Notes under the pieces: generated by a model | Told to the model about the DNA's origin: nothing | Seen by the model: the letters and a program-made list of their open reading frames with translations, nothing else | The model's database searches: none | Assembly: GCF_016907355.1 (NCBI RefSeq) | Contig: NZ_JAFBBW010000001.1 | Location: 3,596,001 to 3,660,000 of the forward strand | Length of the DNA stretch: 64,000 nt | From: Agromyces aurantiacus | GTDB lineage: Bacteria; Actinomycetota; Actinomycetes; Actinomycetales; Microbacteriaceae | Reading direction: 5' to 3' | Made by a program: the position numbers and the translations under genes | Shown here: positions 8,312 to 17,744 of the stretch, piece by piece | How positions within the stretch are numbered: position 1 is the first letter of the stretch | Layout: every line of letters starts with the position of its first letter

Positions 8312-10102
8312 ATGGCGCTTGAGGTAAACGGGCACATTGGGCGCATGCACCGTTACCAACCCTTCGACGCCGATAGCGCGGACCTAGTGTTCGAGCGCCA
8401 AACCGACCACAACCAGCCGACATTCCGCGTGAGCACGCGCGACTTCCTGCTCGCCGTGGTCGAACTGCCGGAGACCCGCACGATCGTGCTGACCGGAGAC
8501 GCCGGGCACGGAAAGACGAGCCTTTGCGCAAGCCTCTTGGAGGATCTTGGCGCGAGCAAGACCGCCGCCGCCGCTGCGGTCGAGCGGGCTGGTAAGGATG
8601 CCCAGGAAGCTGTCGGTTCGACGAAGGCCGGGCGACCGATATACATGCTGAAGGACCTCAGCGACTTCGACGCCCGCGTCGGCGCCCAGTATTTGATCGA
8701 CCTATTGAGCCCTCCCCAGGGCGGGGTCGCGGTCATTTGTGCGAACGAGGGCCAGCTGCGCAGATGTGTATCCGAGGACAGATCCGGACGAGCTCAGGTC
8801 ATGGTGGAGACACTCGCCGCGGGAATCGAGTTCGGATCGGTCGCCAGCGCCGACGGCGCGGTCGTGGTCGTCAACCTCAACTACCAATCTGTCGCGCCGG
8901 ATCGTGAGGGCGAGGGACTGGTCGACTGGGCGACCCGAAACTGGGCTGTCGATAAGCGGTCGTGGCAGATCTGCAAGCGTTGCGATGCGCGATCTGTCTG
9001 CCCCATCCTTGCCAACCACGAAGCGCTTTCTGACAGCGCCCGCGGGCCATCTCGCCGGCGCGCGATCCGCGAGGTGTTTAGTGCTGCGGAGCGCACAGGT
9101 TCCGTGATCACAGCGCGGCAGGCACTTTCTACCCTCGCGTACGCGATCACGGGCGGGCTTACGTGCGAGGATGTCCACGACAACTACCAGACATCGCCCC
9201 TGGACAGATCGTGGCAATACCCATACCAATATCACCAGGCGCTGTTCGGGGATCGACTTTCGGCTCAGCAACGCCAGCAGGTGCCCGCGATATCGGCGCT
9301 GCGGAGGCTTGACCCAGGTCGGGTATCTCGCCGGCAGGTCGATGACGCACTGGAGCCCGAGGCTGCAAGTGTCGATTTCCTCCCACCGACGCCCGCCACC
9401 GACGGCCATCGCATCCGGACCGCACAGGATGCTCAACGAGAAGCGGCCGCTTTGCGCGGTCTCTATGGCTTCCTACGACGCGCTGACTTCTTCAACAATT
9501 CGGGATCGGATCGCTTCTCTCGGCTGGGGTTGAGCGCTGGCGACGCCTTCGTCAAGGTCGTGCCCAACACGCCTGACCTCGGCAAGACGGAAGTCCGTGA
9601 CGTCGTACTCAAGGGACTCGAGGCTGTCCAGGGGATACATCGAGTTGGCAGCAATCCCGACTTCCTGGTGTTGGACCCAGCGTTCTTCTCGCACCGCACG
9701 AGAGCGGCTGTTGTCTCGCGAAGCGTGACTAGCCGAAATGTACAGGTGGTCGACCAGGTGAGTCACTGGATGAGCGAGGCAAGACCTGGGGCGCCCGCTC
9801 CGGCGCTCCACGAGGCAGTTGAGTGGCTGAATCGGGCGATCTTCGTCCGTATTCCGGGTGCCCCCGGTCGGGATCCGGTGGCGGTCGAAGTCGATCTTCT
9901 GCGCTTCGAGTTGTTGACCCGGTGGGCGGCCGGCCTGCGAAGCGGAACGCAGCACGAGGCGGAAATCCGAGGGCTGACGAGCACGCTCGCCGCGCTGGCG
10001 GACGCAGCCAGCGATCTGGAGGTAATCCAGGTCCTTGTCGGCGCAGTTCCACGCAAGCTCATGATTGACGTGGGCGACCAGATCAGGTCGGTGCATGCCT
10101 AA
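8312..10102 (+). CDS. P-loop ATPase, DptF-like position in a methylation-linked defence operon
   Basis: 596 aa. A Walker A motif, GDAGHGKTS (62-70), sits near the N-terminus. VICANEGQLRR follows near residue 141, and a possible zinc-binding knuckle CKRCDARSVCP uses Cys221, Cys224 and Cys230. Its size, N-terminal ATPase and place as the first of three coupled genes resemble DptF of the phosphorothioate-dependent restriction set DptFGH. I judge this by layout and motif style, not by alignment. The stop overlaps the next ATG (TAATG), so the two proteins are probably made in fixed ratio. No dnd modification genes are present; a C5 methylase lies divergently upstream instead. Confidence 0.7.
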   Translation: MALEVNGHIGRMHRYQPFDADSADLVFERQTDHNQPTFRVSTRDFLLAVVELPETRTIVLTGDAGHGKTSLCASLLEDLGASKTAAAAAVERAGKDAQEAVGSTKAGRPIYMLKDLSDFDARVGAQYLIDLLSPPQGGVAVICANEGQLRRCVSEDRSGRAQVMVETLAAGIEFGSVASADGAVVVVNLNYQSVAPDREGEGLVDWATRNWAVDKRSWQICKRCDARSVCPILANHEALSDSARGPSRRRAIREVFSAAERTGSVITARQALSTLAYAITGGLTCEDVHDNYQTSPLDRSWQYPYQYHQALFGDRLSAQQRQQVPAISALRRLDPGRVSRRQVDDALEPEAASVDFLPPTPATDGHRIRTAQDAQREAAALRGLYGFLRRADFFNNSGSDRFSRLGLSAGDAFVKVVPNTPDLGKTEVRDVVLKGLEAVQGIHRVGSNPDFLVLDPAFFSHRTRAAVVSRSVTSRNVQVVDQVSHWMSEARPGAPAPALHEAVEWLNRAIFVRIPGAPGRDPVAVEVDLLRFELLTRWAAGLRSGTQHEAEIRGLTSTLAALADAASDLEVIQVLVGAVPRKLMIDVGDQIRSVHA

Positions 10103-11472
10103 TGGCTGACCGGTCAAAAGCCGAAGTTGTGCTCGACCTCTTCGGTGTGAACCTTGAACAACAAGGGCGCGGGTTCTATGTATCGCTCGAGATGCTTGCG
10201 ATCGCTCGCGGTGTGTACGAAGTGGCGCCAACGGCACTCCTCGATGCGGATGCCGGTGTGGTGACGTACCTCCGGTCGTCACACGACTTCGCGCGACGGA
10301 TCGCGGTCAACGCCGGGATCGACGCAGAAACGCTGACAGCAGCGATCGACGACGAAGAGACCTTCGCGACCCTACAAGCTCTGGCTTCATCGCTCCTCGT
10401 GCAGATCCCTGGCCGGCGGACATCTCCCAACTGGTACAACACGCATCTATACCCGTTCGTCGGTGAACTCATCCACTACGACGCGGCCGAGCGGTGGAAG
10501 GCAGGTCTACCCCGTGGCACGAAGATGCCGCACATCGAGCGCTACGTCTTCCGCGACGGCGGGGCCTGGGCGTATCGGGTCCTGCGAACAGACGCAGATA
10601 TCGCTAGGCGAGCCCAAACCAGTGAGGGTCTGCTGGAACTGGTGCGGGACAGCGATTCGCCACTCGGTGAGATCTTTCACTCACTCCGGAACCACGACTA
10701 CGCGAAGGACGAGGTGCCCTACGAGGACAAGTCCGAGTCGGAGATCAAGACCTTCGAGGACCTCAGCCCATGGCCGGAGCATCTGAGACGAGGAGCGCAC
10801 TTCATCGTCTCGCGCACGGCTGTGCCTCGTTCCAAGCGCATCGAGAGCCTCATGCACTGGACTCCCTATTGCCTAGCGCGTCACCAGTTGCATCTTGCTC
10901 GGGTCTCGCTTGGAAGGCCGCTTGAGACGGTTTTCGCTGATTTCGTAAAGGACCCGACGCCGCTTCGACGGCTGTCTCAGAGTGCGCTCGACGCATTCCG
11001 AAAGGACATCGTGAACGCGATTATCGCGCGTGCGACGGCTCTGCACGACGCCGCACTTAACGAAGAGAATGAAGCCCTGGCAATGCGGTACATACGACAC
11101 ATGTCGCCAAGCGCCACCGGAACGGGCTCGCCTCGCTCCTTCTTCTCGGAGACCCTCGCAGCGGTCGGCGCGCTCAACGCGACGACGGGGAGACGACACT
11201 TCACAATGAAGCCCCCGATGCTGGAAGCGCTGGTCGCCGCGAGTCTGGCTCCGGGCACCGAGGAAGAGTTCTACAGCTTCTGTTCGCGAATCTACAACCA
11301 ATACCAGGTGATCATTGATGATCGAACCGCCGGCGAACACGACCTCACCGTAGACGTCGACGCATCGATATACGCCCGAAACTCAGATACATTTCGTTCT
11401 CGGCTGGCAGCAACAGGACTGCTGACTCACTACTCGGACGCCACCAGCATCGTGCACGGGGAGCCTCGATGA
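10102..11472 (+). CDS. Defence-operon middle protein, DptG-like size and position, unknown function
   Basis: 456 aa, soluble, mostly helical in appearance, with no motif I can name. Distinct stretches are MHWTPYCLARHQLHLA (about 252-267) and FYSFCSRIYNQYQVIIDD near residue 400. It overlaps the ATPase before it (TAATG) and the giant FtsK-type gene after it (ATGA), so it is a fixed partner of both. DptG of phosphorothioate restriction systems has about the same length and slot. A structural or scaffold role in a complex is inference. Confidence 0.6.
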   Translation: MADRSKAEVVLDLFGVNLEQQGRGFYVSLEMLAIARGVYEVAPTALLDADAGVVTYLRSSHDFARRIAVNAGIDAETLTAAIDDEETFATLQALASSLLVQIPGRRTSPNWYNTHLYPFVGELIHYDAAERWKAGLPRGTKMPHIERYVFRDGGAWAYRVLRTDADIARRAQTSEGLLELVRDSDSPLGEIFHSLRNHDYAKDEVPYEDKSESEIKTFEDLSPWPEHLRRGAHFIVSRTAVPRSKRIESLMHWTPYCLARHQLHLARVSLGRPLETVFADFVKDPTPLRRLSQSALDAFRKDIVNAIIARATALHDAALNEENEALAMRYIRHMSPSATGTGSPRSFFSETLAAVGALNATTGRRHFTMKPPMLEALVAASLAPGTEEEFYSFCSRIYNQYQVIIDDRTAGEHDLTVDVDASIYARNSDTFRSRLAATGLLTHYSDATSIVHGEPR

Positions 11473-14400
11473 CCGACGCAGCAGACAATACTCTCGGCCG
11501 CGTAGTAGCGCTTGTAGCGCTCGACTCGGTCACGAAGGGGTCAGATGGCACGCGTGCTGCGCTTCGTGTCGCGGGGTTCGAGAAGGACATCGTCCGGTCG
11601 GCCGTGCTGGAGGTCGCGGAGAGGCTGAGCTCGGACGGGGCACCGCAGGTGATCGTGAAGGTGGGTACCACAACGCCCATCGAAGGCATTCCATCCGACT
11701 ACCTCCTTGAGGAGGGAATGCAGCTCACTGCCTGGCGGAACGTTACCGGGGAGGGGGACTCCGTTCTTCTCTTCGATTGGGGGGTGCCCCCGGATGCTCA
11801 AGGCCTCACAGCAGTGAATCGCCTCGACGGCTCGATTTTGTTGAACGGTCCCGATCACGAAGCGCGGTTCGCGACTCTTGCCCAGGAAGCATGGGCGGAG
11901 GTCGGTGGCGAGGGTAGGGTGCCAGCGGTCCTCGCGGCATACCAGGAACGCGTCTGGGGCACGGTCTCTGAATCTGAAGAGGAGGGCCGGTCGCTTCGCC
12001 GTTTGGCTCGCTATCTGGTGGAGTCGGCTGCAGCCGTCGTACGCTCCGGGGTGCACTCAAGTGATGTGATCCATGCGGCCGTGTCAAGCGCGCTCCCCAG
12101 CATTGGCTTGTTCCCGGACGGCGACCTATTTGTCTCAGAGAGTGCGGTTGAAGCTCGGATCAGAAAGAATGTCCGCGTCAGCGGACTGAGGCAGCCCAGC
12201 GGAGCCCCCCTAACTGAGGAAGATCTTCTTGGTCGCATCGATGCCGCTGAGCTCACCGTCGCCGCGCTGGAGCGCGTGCATCTCTCGGCGGACGGCGCGA
12301 AGGCGCACATGCGAGACCTGGTGATGGCCCTGGGGTCAACTGAGGATGCTCTACGGGCACTTGATCTCCCGTTATGGCTTGAGATATTCGAGAAACGGTC
12401 GGCGAAGATTGGTCTTGGGCGCCTCATTCGCGAAGCGATCGAACGCGTCGCCGACGATCGTCTGGACGAGTTCGATGCTCTGCTCGTTCAGGAAGGTTTG
12501 GACCGCAGCGATCAGGAGGCGGCCGAACGGTTTCTGTTCGCTGAGCCGCCTGTCAACGCCGACGCACTTGCTGACTTACTCCCCAAGCCGCTACGGCGTC
12601 GAGTCGAGAAGATTGCCTTTCCCGACTCGCTCGTTGTGCCTGACCCGCTGCGCGCGCTGCTGCGGGAGCTCACGTACTTTGACGAGGACGAGGAGGGAAC
12701 GGTCACCGTCCGGATGGAGGGAAGCCTAGAATCCGGCGCTTGGACACGCTGGCTGTTTGCCTTCCTATACGGCAGGAGTCTCGCGCTCGTTCAGGCATCG
12801 GTCGGACTTCGACTCGGACTGGAAGTCGATGCTTGTCTCCTCGAACGTGCTATGCCGGAGTTGCCTCCAGAGGCAGAGCCGTTCGATATGGCCGAGGCAT
12901 GGGCGCCGATCCGGATCGTTGTCGAGATGCAGGGCGGAGTGCAGCGGCGGTTCCGTTGGGACCCGTTCAGCACGCCTGGGCAAATTGCCGTTGCCGCGCT
13001 GCTCAACGGATTCGAGACCTCACCCGGCGAGGTATACGAGGGCAGCTTTGACGGATTCCTGGATCAGTTCAGCGACCCGCGGTATTGGCGGCGGCGCACG
13101 GTTGATGCTCCGGCCACCCCATTTGCTGCTGAGTTGTTCAATCTGCGCCGACGACACTTCGCTCTGCTCGGCGACGGTATTGACGCCGACCTCATCAACT
13201 CGTACCTGGACGAGTGGGAGGAGACGATGAGTCGTGCTCGAGCACAGCTCGTTCCTGCGAACGCTCCAGATGCTGACCTATCAGATGTCGTGCTCAGCGA
13301 TGTGATCCGCCTCGCGGATCACCGGTTGGCAATGCTCGCGACCCATCCCCTTCGACTGCGCTGGATCGCTCGACACTATGTCCAGCTAACGGGCCTGATC
13401 TCGAAGGCGCTGACGGAGCGACTCAAGCTGAACTCTGAGAACAGCGACCTGTTTTTCGATGCGCTTGAGCGCGTCTCACCCCACGGCACGCCCGCACTGG
13501 TCGTCGGACCGAAGACCGTCGCGATTCCGATGCGTGAATCGGCGGGGCACGAGGAGTACGCGCCCGTGCGCAAAGCAGGAAGCCAGTCGCAGGATTGGTT
13601 GTCTGCTGTTGATGAGGCGGCCATTGAGGAAATGGTTCGCGTGATTGCGGACTACCTGGCGACGTATCCACACAAGCTGGATGGGTTGTCGGTCCTGTTG
13701 CTCGACCGCAACGGCGACCCGGTACTTCCGGTGCGCGTCGCCAAGCGCGTGCGTGCTAAGAGCCCCCAGCTCCGTCTCGACCTGGTCGTCCTCGCGCCGC
13801 GCGAGAGCCACCACGGCATAATCCAGGCGTTCGACACAGAGTTTGCTGACTCTGACGTCGCGGAGGAGCGGTTCCTTCCAGACGTTCAGCTTGTCCTAAA
13901 GTCATGGAGTTCCGAACGGGACGCGGACCTCGGCGGCCTTGAGGACTCAATCGATGTCGCGCTCGCGCCAGCACTATTCGGAACGCAGACAACCCTGAAC
14001 GCGAGTACGCGGGATCCGGCAGCAACCATCGCCGGCCGGTACGACCCTTGGATCCATCCATCGGCTCACAATCTCACCGAATCGAGCGAGAATGTTGTCC
14101 GCGAACTTCTACCTAGCTCACAGGATACGGTCTTGGAGACATGGTCGACTCTCTGTGTTCGCTACGACCGGAGCTCTGCCGTTGCGCGCGAGAAGGCGAG
14201 CAACACCGACTACTTTGAGATGCAGGTTCAGTTCGATCAACACCAGAAGCTGTTCCTTTCACTGCACGGCGTAGCACACTGGGTCGTGACGCTTGATTCG
14301 TTCGTAGGCCGCGATCAGATCGACAACCTGAGGGACCGTCCGGACGTCATCCTTGTGAAACCGGGCGTAGGCAAGAACGAGGCCTATACGCTCATCGTAA

Positions 14401-16451
14401 GCTCGCAGACGGGCAAGGAGCTCGTTGTACAGCGCCTTCGGCGACGATTGGTCGACATTAATGTCGTTGCGAGCAACGCGGCTGAGGAGACGGCCTCCAG
14501 GATCTACTCCGTTGGCCGAAACGTCGTGCCGGGAGCCGTGCTGCGCTCGCTCGGCATCGGTACGACCATCAACGAGGTCGTCGGTCTCGTCGCGACCAGA
14601 TTCGTCGTCGCGCAACACTTTCCGGTACGTGAGGAGGAGAGCAGCCTCGTCGTTTGGCTCAGCTTCGATGAGCAGCAGAGGTGGTTCGGCCGAGGCGCGA
14701 AGACGCGTGCAGACCTCGGCAGGTTTGTGCTCCGCCTCAATGAGGGCGGAGGAGTGTCGCTTGACGTGCTCGTCGCCGAATCGAAGTTCCGTCAAGAGTA
14801 CGACCACGGCTCCGCCGAAGAACAACTGAACCGCACAACTGACCTCTGCCGATCGGCATTCGCGTCTGGTGGAGAGGCTACCGACGACCACAAATTCTGG
14901 CTGGAGGAGCTCGCCTCCTCTATCGAGCAAACCAGCAGCCGGGAGTTAAGTGGTTCAGAACTCCCGTCGCGGAGTCGGGTCGGTCCAGCGCGCCTCGACC
15001 TTGAGGCGCGAGTGATCGAGGCACTGCGTGCCAGCAACGTCGCCCTCAAGCGGGTACATGGTGTGGCCGTCGCGATCGCTGCGGCCCAGAAGGAGCCGGC
15101 ACCGGCGCCTCGAGGGCTCGGTAGGCACACACTAATCCGGCTGAACCGGCCGGAACTCCAGCGAGTGATTGGGCTGCTTCGGGCGCATAGTGACCCGGGA
15201 GCAGAACCCGGGGGCCCGATCAATAGCCTGGACGAGGCGCCCGCGAGAAGTATTGTGCCGCCGGAGGAGGAACCGGCTGAAGCTGAATCGGCAAAGACTA
15301 GTGACGCCGCTGGCCCAACAGATGCTCATCGCCGCATCAGCGGCAAGGCAACATTCGACGCCCGCGCGGCGCGAGTACACAATGTCGCCCAGGCCGGCGG
15401 CTTAGGGGAGAGCGAGCTTCGACGCCGGTACAACAAGGTGCTTGGCGTCTTTGGGCTGCACAATGTCCAAGTAGGGCCGCCAGAAACCGGGAGTCCGTGG
15501 CAGGAAGGCCCTGGGTTCTATGTGTTGCGCTTCGTACCAAAGCCGGGCGTCGCGGTTGACAAGGTTGTGAACCGCCGCGATGAAATTTTCCTAGCGCTTG
15601 GGTTGCCGGCCGGCTATAGCGTTCGGACCAAGAACGATCGCGGCGCCGTCGTATTCGAGATTCCGAAGTTCGAGGGCGAGAAGTACGGAATTCCCGCTGC
15701 GGCGCTTTGGGAAGCCAGTCCAATCGAGCATGATGAGCTGAAGGCACCTATCGGCGCTGATATCTCGGGGAACCCGGTGGAGATCAGCTTCTCCTCGCCA
15801 GACTCACCACACCTGTTGGTCGCGGGCACGACGGGATCAGGCAAGTCGGTTGCGCTCGACACCATTCTCAAGGGTTTGATCCGATACGACGTCGACTCAG
15901 TTCGTCTCCAGCTCGTGGATCCCAAGGGCACCGAGCTCGTCGACTTCGAGGACGACCCGCACGTTGACGGTCCTATCGGGATTGACGCCGACGACGCGAA
16001 ACAGATCCTCGAAGCGGCGGTTCAGGAGATGGAGAACCGCTATCGTGCAATGAAGACGGTTCGCGCTCGCAAGCTCGTTGAGCTCAACGCGCGCGTGGAC
16101 GCCTCACACCGTAAGCCGTGGATCATCATCGTCCTCGATGAATACGCGGACCTCACAAGCGATCCGGACGATAAGCGCGCTATCGAGGATCTGCTGCGAC
16201 GGTTGACTCAGAAGGCCCGCGCCGCTGGTATTCACGTGATTGCTGCGACGCAGCGTCCGAGCGCTGACGTCATCTCGACGACGATCAGGTCGAACTTCCC
16301 AGCACAGCTCGCGCTGCGGGTCAAGACCGCAACAGACAGCCGCATTGTCCTCGATGAGACGGGTGCGGAGTCGCTCGCAGGGCAGGGCGACGCGCTTCTG
16401 CACACGGCGCAGGGAACGGTGCGCATCCAGGTTGCGTACGACAGTTCGTGA
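11469..16451 (+). CDS. Giant FtsK/HerA-type ATPase, DptH-like
   Basis: 1660 aa. The first 1300 residues carry no domain I recognise. An acidic, low-complexity linker (EEEPAEAESAKTSDAAGP, about 1260-1285) separates them from a C-terminal FtsK/SpoIIIE-type motor with Walker A GTTGSGKS (1453-1460), Walker B IIIVLDEYADL (about 1551-1561) and the motor's conserved ATQRPS. A long variable N-terminus plus a C-terminal translocase is the layout of DptH, the large subunit of phosphorothioate-dependent restriction. No separate nuclease motif is evident, so cleavage may rely on the N-terminal region or on the Vsr-like gene that follows. Codon use is less GC3-biased than in flanking genes, which suggests transfer. 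Confidence 0.75.
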   Translation: MTDAADNTLGRVVALVALDSVTKGSDGTRAALRVAGFEKDIVRSAVLEVAERLSSDGAPQVIVKVGTTTPIEGIPSDYLLEEGMQLTAWRNVTGEGDSVLLFDWGVPPDAQGLTAVNRLDGSILLNGPDHEARFATLAQEAWAEVGGEGRVPAVLAAYQERVWGTVSESEEEGRSLRRLARYLVESAAAVVRSGVHSSDVIHAAVSSALPSIGLFPDGDLFVSESAVEARIRKNVRVSGLRQPSGAPLTEEDLLGRIDAAELTVAALERVHLSADGAKAHMRDLVMALGSTEDALRALDLPLWLEIFEKRSAKIGLGRLIREAIERVADDRLDEFDALLVQEGLDRSDQEAAERFLFAEPPVNADALADLLPKPLRRRVEKIAFPDSLVVPDPLRALLRELTYFDEDEEGTVTVRMEGSLESGAWTRWLFAFLYGRSLALVQASVGLRLGLEVDACLLERAMPELPPEAEPFDMAEAWAPIRIVVEMQGGVQRRFRWDPFSTPGQIAVAALLNGFETSPGEVYEGSFDGFLDQFSDPRYWRRRTVDAPATPFAAELFNLRRRHFALLGDGIDADLINSYLDEWEETMSRARAQLVPANAPDADLSDVVLSDVIRLADHRLAMLATHPLRLRWIARHYVQLTGLISKALTERLKLNSENSDLFFDALERVSPHGTPALVVGPKTVAIPMRESAGHEEYAPVRKAGSQSQDWLSAVDEAAIEEMVRVIADYLATYPHKLDGLSVLLLDRNGDPVLPVRVAKRVRAKSPQLRLDLVVLAPRESHHGIIQAFDTEFADSDVAEERFLPDVQLVLKSWSSERDADLGGLEDSIDVALAPALFGTQTTLNASTRDPAATIAGRYDPWIHPSAHNLTESSENVVRELLPSSQDTVLETWSTLCVRYDRSSAVAREKASNTDYFEMQVQFDQHQKLFLSLHGVAHWVVTLDSFVGRDQIDNLRDRPDVILVKPGVGKNEAYTLIVSSQTGKELVVQRLRRRLVDINVVASNAAEETASRIYSVGRNVVPGAVLRSLGIGTTINEVVGLVATRFVVAQHFPVREEESSLVVWLSFDEQQRWFGRGAKTRADLGRFVLRLNEGGGVSLDVLVAESKFRQEYDHGSAEEQLNRTTDLCRSAFASGGEATDDHKFWLEELASSIEQTSSRELSGSELPSRSRVGPARLDLEARVIEALRASNVALKRVHGVAVAIAAAQKEPAPAPRGLGRHTLIRLNRPELQRVIGLLRAHSDPGAEPGGPINSLDEAPARSIVPPEEEPAEAESAKTSDAAGPTDAHRRISGKATFDARAARVHNVAQAGGLGESELRRRYNKVLGVFGLHNVQVGPPETGSPWQEGPGFYVLRFVPKPGVAVDKVVNRRDEIFLALGLPAGYSVRTKNDRGAVVFEIPKFEGEKYGIPAAALWEASPIEHDELKAPIGADISGNPVEISFSSPDSPHLLVAGTTGSGKSVALDTILKGLIRYDVDSVRLQLVDPKGTELVDFEDDPHVDGPIGIDADDAKQILEAAVQEMENRYRAMKTVRARKLVELNARVDASHRKPWIIIVLDEYADLTSDPDDKRAIEDLLRRLTQKARAAGIHVIAATQRPSADVISTTIRSNFPAQLALRVKTATDSRIVLDETGAESLAGQGDALLHTAQGTVRIQVAYDSS

Positions 16452-16499
16452 AGGAAGGGGCGACGTATGCCCGTAGCCTCCAGTGGGAGCCCCTGACTC

Positions 16500-16973
16500 G
16501 TGATCGAAGAGGCAGGTGATCGACGGGCGTCCCCCTCAAGCATGTCATGGGCATCGAGCGACGGTGTGCGCAAATCGATGGTGGCGAATCGACGGAGGGA
16601 CAGCGGCCCGGAACTCCTCGTGAGGAAACGGCTCTTCGCGGCAGGACTTCGCTACCGTGTCGATTACGCACCTCTCGGCGGTCGGCGTCGCGCTGACATT
16701 GTCTTCACCCGGCGACGCGTTGCGGTCTTCATTGATGGCTGCTTTTGGCACGGGTGCCCGGTGCACGCGACAATACCGAAGCGGAACACCGACTACTGGG
16801 CGCCGAAGCTCTTGCGCAACATCGAGCGCGACCGTGAGACTGATCGGGCGTTGCATTCTGCAGGATGGACCGTCCTGCGGTACTGGGAGCACGAGGACGT
16901 CGACGCGGTGGCCGCATCGGTCATCGAGGCGGTCCGCGGAGCCGCAGCATCGGGCCATAACGGTGCTCACTGA
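16500..16973 (+). CDS. vsr: Vsr-like very-short-patch endonuclease
   Basis: 157 aa from a GTG with GGGAG upstream; a shorter start at the ATG at 16542 is possible. It has the PD-(D/E)xK-like Vsr core: SGPELLVRKRLFAAGLRYRV, then RADIVF carrying the acidic metal ligand, then VFIDGCFWHGCP with the conserved His and Cys, and the C-terminal WTVLRYWEHED. Classic Vsr nicks T:G mismatches left by deamination of 5-methylcytosine at methylase sites. It begins 48 bases after the DptH-like gene and is probably co-transcribed. It could be the repair partner of the methylase at 6904, or the nuclease of the system. Confidence 0.88.
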   Translation: MIEEAGDRRASPSSMSWASSDGVRKSMVANRRRDSGPELLVRKRLFAAGLRYRVDYAPLGGRRRADIVFTRRRVAVFIDGCFWHGCPVHATIPKRNTDYWAPKLLRNIERDRETDRALHSAGWTVLRYWEHEDVDAVAASVIEAVRGAAASGHNGAH

Positions 16974-17213
16974 AGCCACCCCATCCGCCGAGCAACTCTG
17001 CGATTCATCCCGAGCCCCCTTGCCCGACGTGATGGGTACGCCCGCGGCGGTGATCGAACGTTGGACGAGACCATCGAGGCGCATCAGGGTGACTCGTAGA
17101 CGGGAGAGCAGATCTTGACCGGCTACCCCAGTTCATCGACGCACCGGCTCTCGCGAGTTCCGGAGGCGTGAGAAAGTAGACATCTCCTGGCGTTCAAGAA
17201 GGTCTGAGGGATT

Positions 17214-17450
17214 GTGGCGAAGATTCGTGCGTTCGTAGCGGGGAATCGGAATGTCAAGCCGCCGAAGTCGGAGGTCGATGGATACGTGCAGACGGCGATC
17301 GGAGTTGACGGGACGGTTTATTTATATCTTTACAACTACGCTGAGGGCGGACCGAAGCCGGGCTCAACGCCGACTCAAAGCATCCATTTGGACTTCGCGG
17401 CAGCGAAAGCGCTCAAAGCGATCCTTGAGGATACATTCGGCCCGCTCTAA
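17214..17450 (+). CDS. Small hypothetical protein at the edge of the defence island
   Basis: 78 aa from GTG, with GAGGG just upstream. The sequence looks like a compact beta-rich protein (VYLYLYNYAEGG followed by SIHLDFAAAKALKAILEDTF). Codon use matches a real gene of the AT-richer island. I do not recognise the family. The 240 bases between the Vsr gene and this one show no other gene. Confidence 0.5.
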   Translation: MAKIRAFVAGNRNVKPPKSEVDGYVQTAIGVDGTVYLYLYNYAEGGPKPGSTPTQSIHLDFAAAKALKAILEDTFGPL

Positions 17451-17507
17451 CTTAGCTCGCGCCCTATTCTTGCTCTTGCTCCCGTCCGAGCGGGGTGACG
17501 TGGGGTG

Positions 17508-17670
17508 GGGCAAGACCTGGTCGATCGACTTACAGGCCTGCGGGGATTTCGTCGATGAACGCGTCGGTCTCGCGGAACTCGGTGTGAGCGACGAGTTCAG
17601 CGACATCCGGTCACCGAGCCCCTCGACCCGACGAGGCCGTGCCAAACCGACCCGGGGATCAGCCCGAGCC
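17508..17670 (-). pseudogene. rtcB: Decayed rtcB fragment
   Basis: Pieces of the RtcB RNA-ligase C-terminus can be read in shifting frames on the minus strand: GLIPGSVWHG, GLGDRMSLNSS and EFRETDAFIDEIP, then CKSIDQV after a stop. They match in order the better copy at 45048-45415 (GVIPGSMGTA, GLGNRMSLNSA, EFRDTEALVDEIP, YKPIDRV). The segment carrying the catalytic APHGAGR is deleted. It is a dead remnant directly upstream of a toxin-antitoxin operon. Confidence 0.7.
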
Positions 17671-17719
17671 GACGCGCGTCGACCTTATCGCGCCTCCTGC
17701 CGCCCGTTGGGTGCCGAAT

Positions 17720-17733
17720 GGTACTCTGGTACC
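17720..17733 (+). promoter_or_regulatory. GGTAC inverted repeat upstream of the MNT antitoxin
   Basis: GGTAC-TCTG-GTACC is a perfect 5-bp inverted repeat ending seven bases before the GAGGAG-driven start region of the antitoxin gene. Its position suggests autoregulation by the ribbon-helix-helix N-terminus of that protein. Confidence 0.45.
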
Positions 17734-17744
17734 GAGGAGCTGAC

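Noticed and set aside
6904..16973. BREX or a canonical Dnd phosphorothioate system
   Set aside because: No PglZ/BrxZ, BrxL or Lon-like protein and no DndBCDE genes. The methylase is of C5-cytosine type.
16974..17213. Additional small gene between vsr and the 78-aa gene
   Set aside because: Open frames here have no ribosome site and are extensions of shadow frames.
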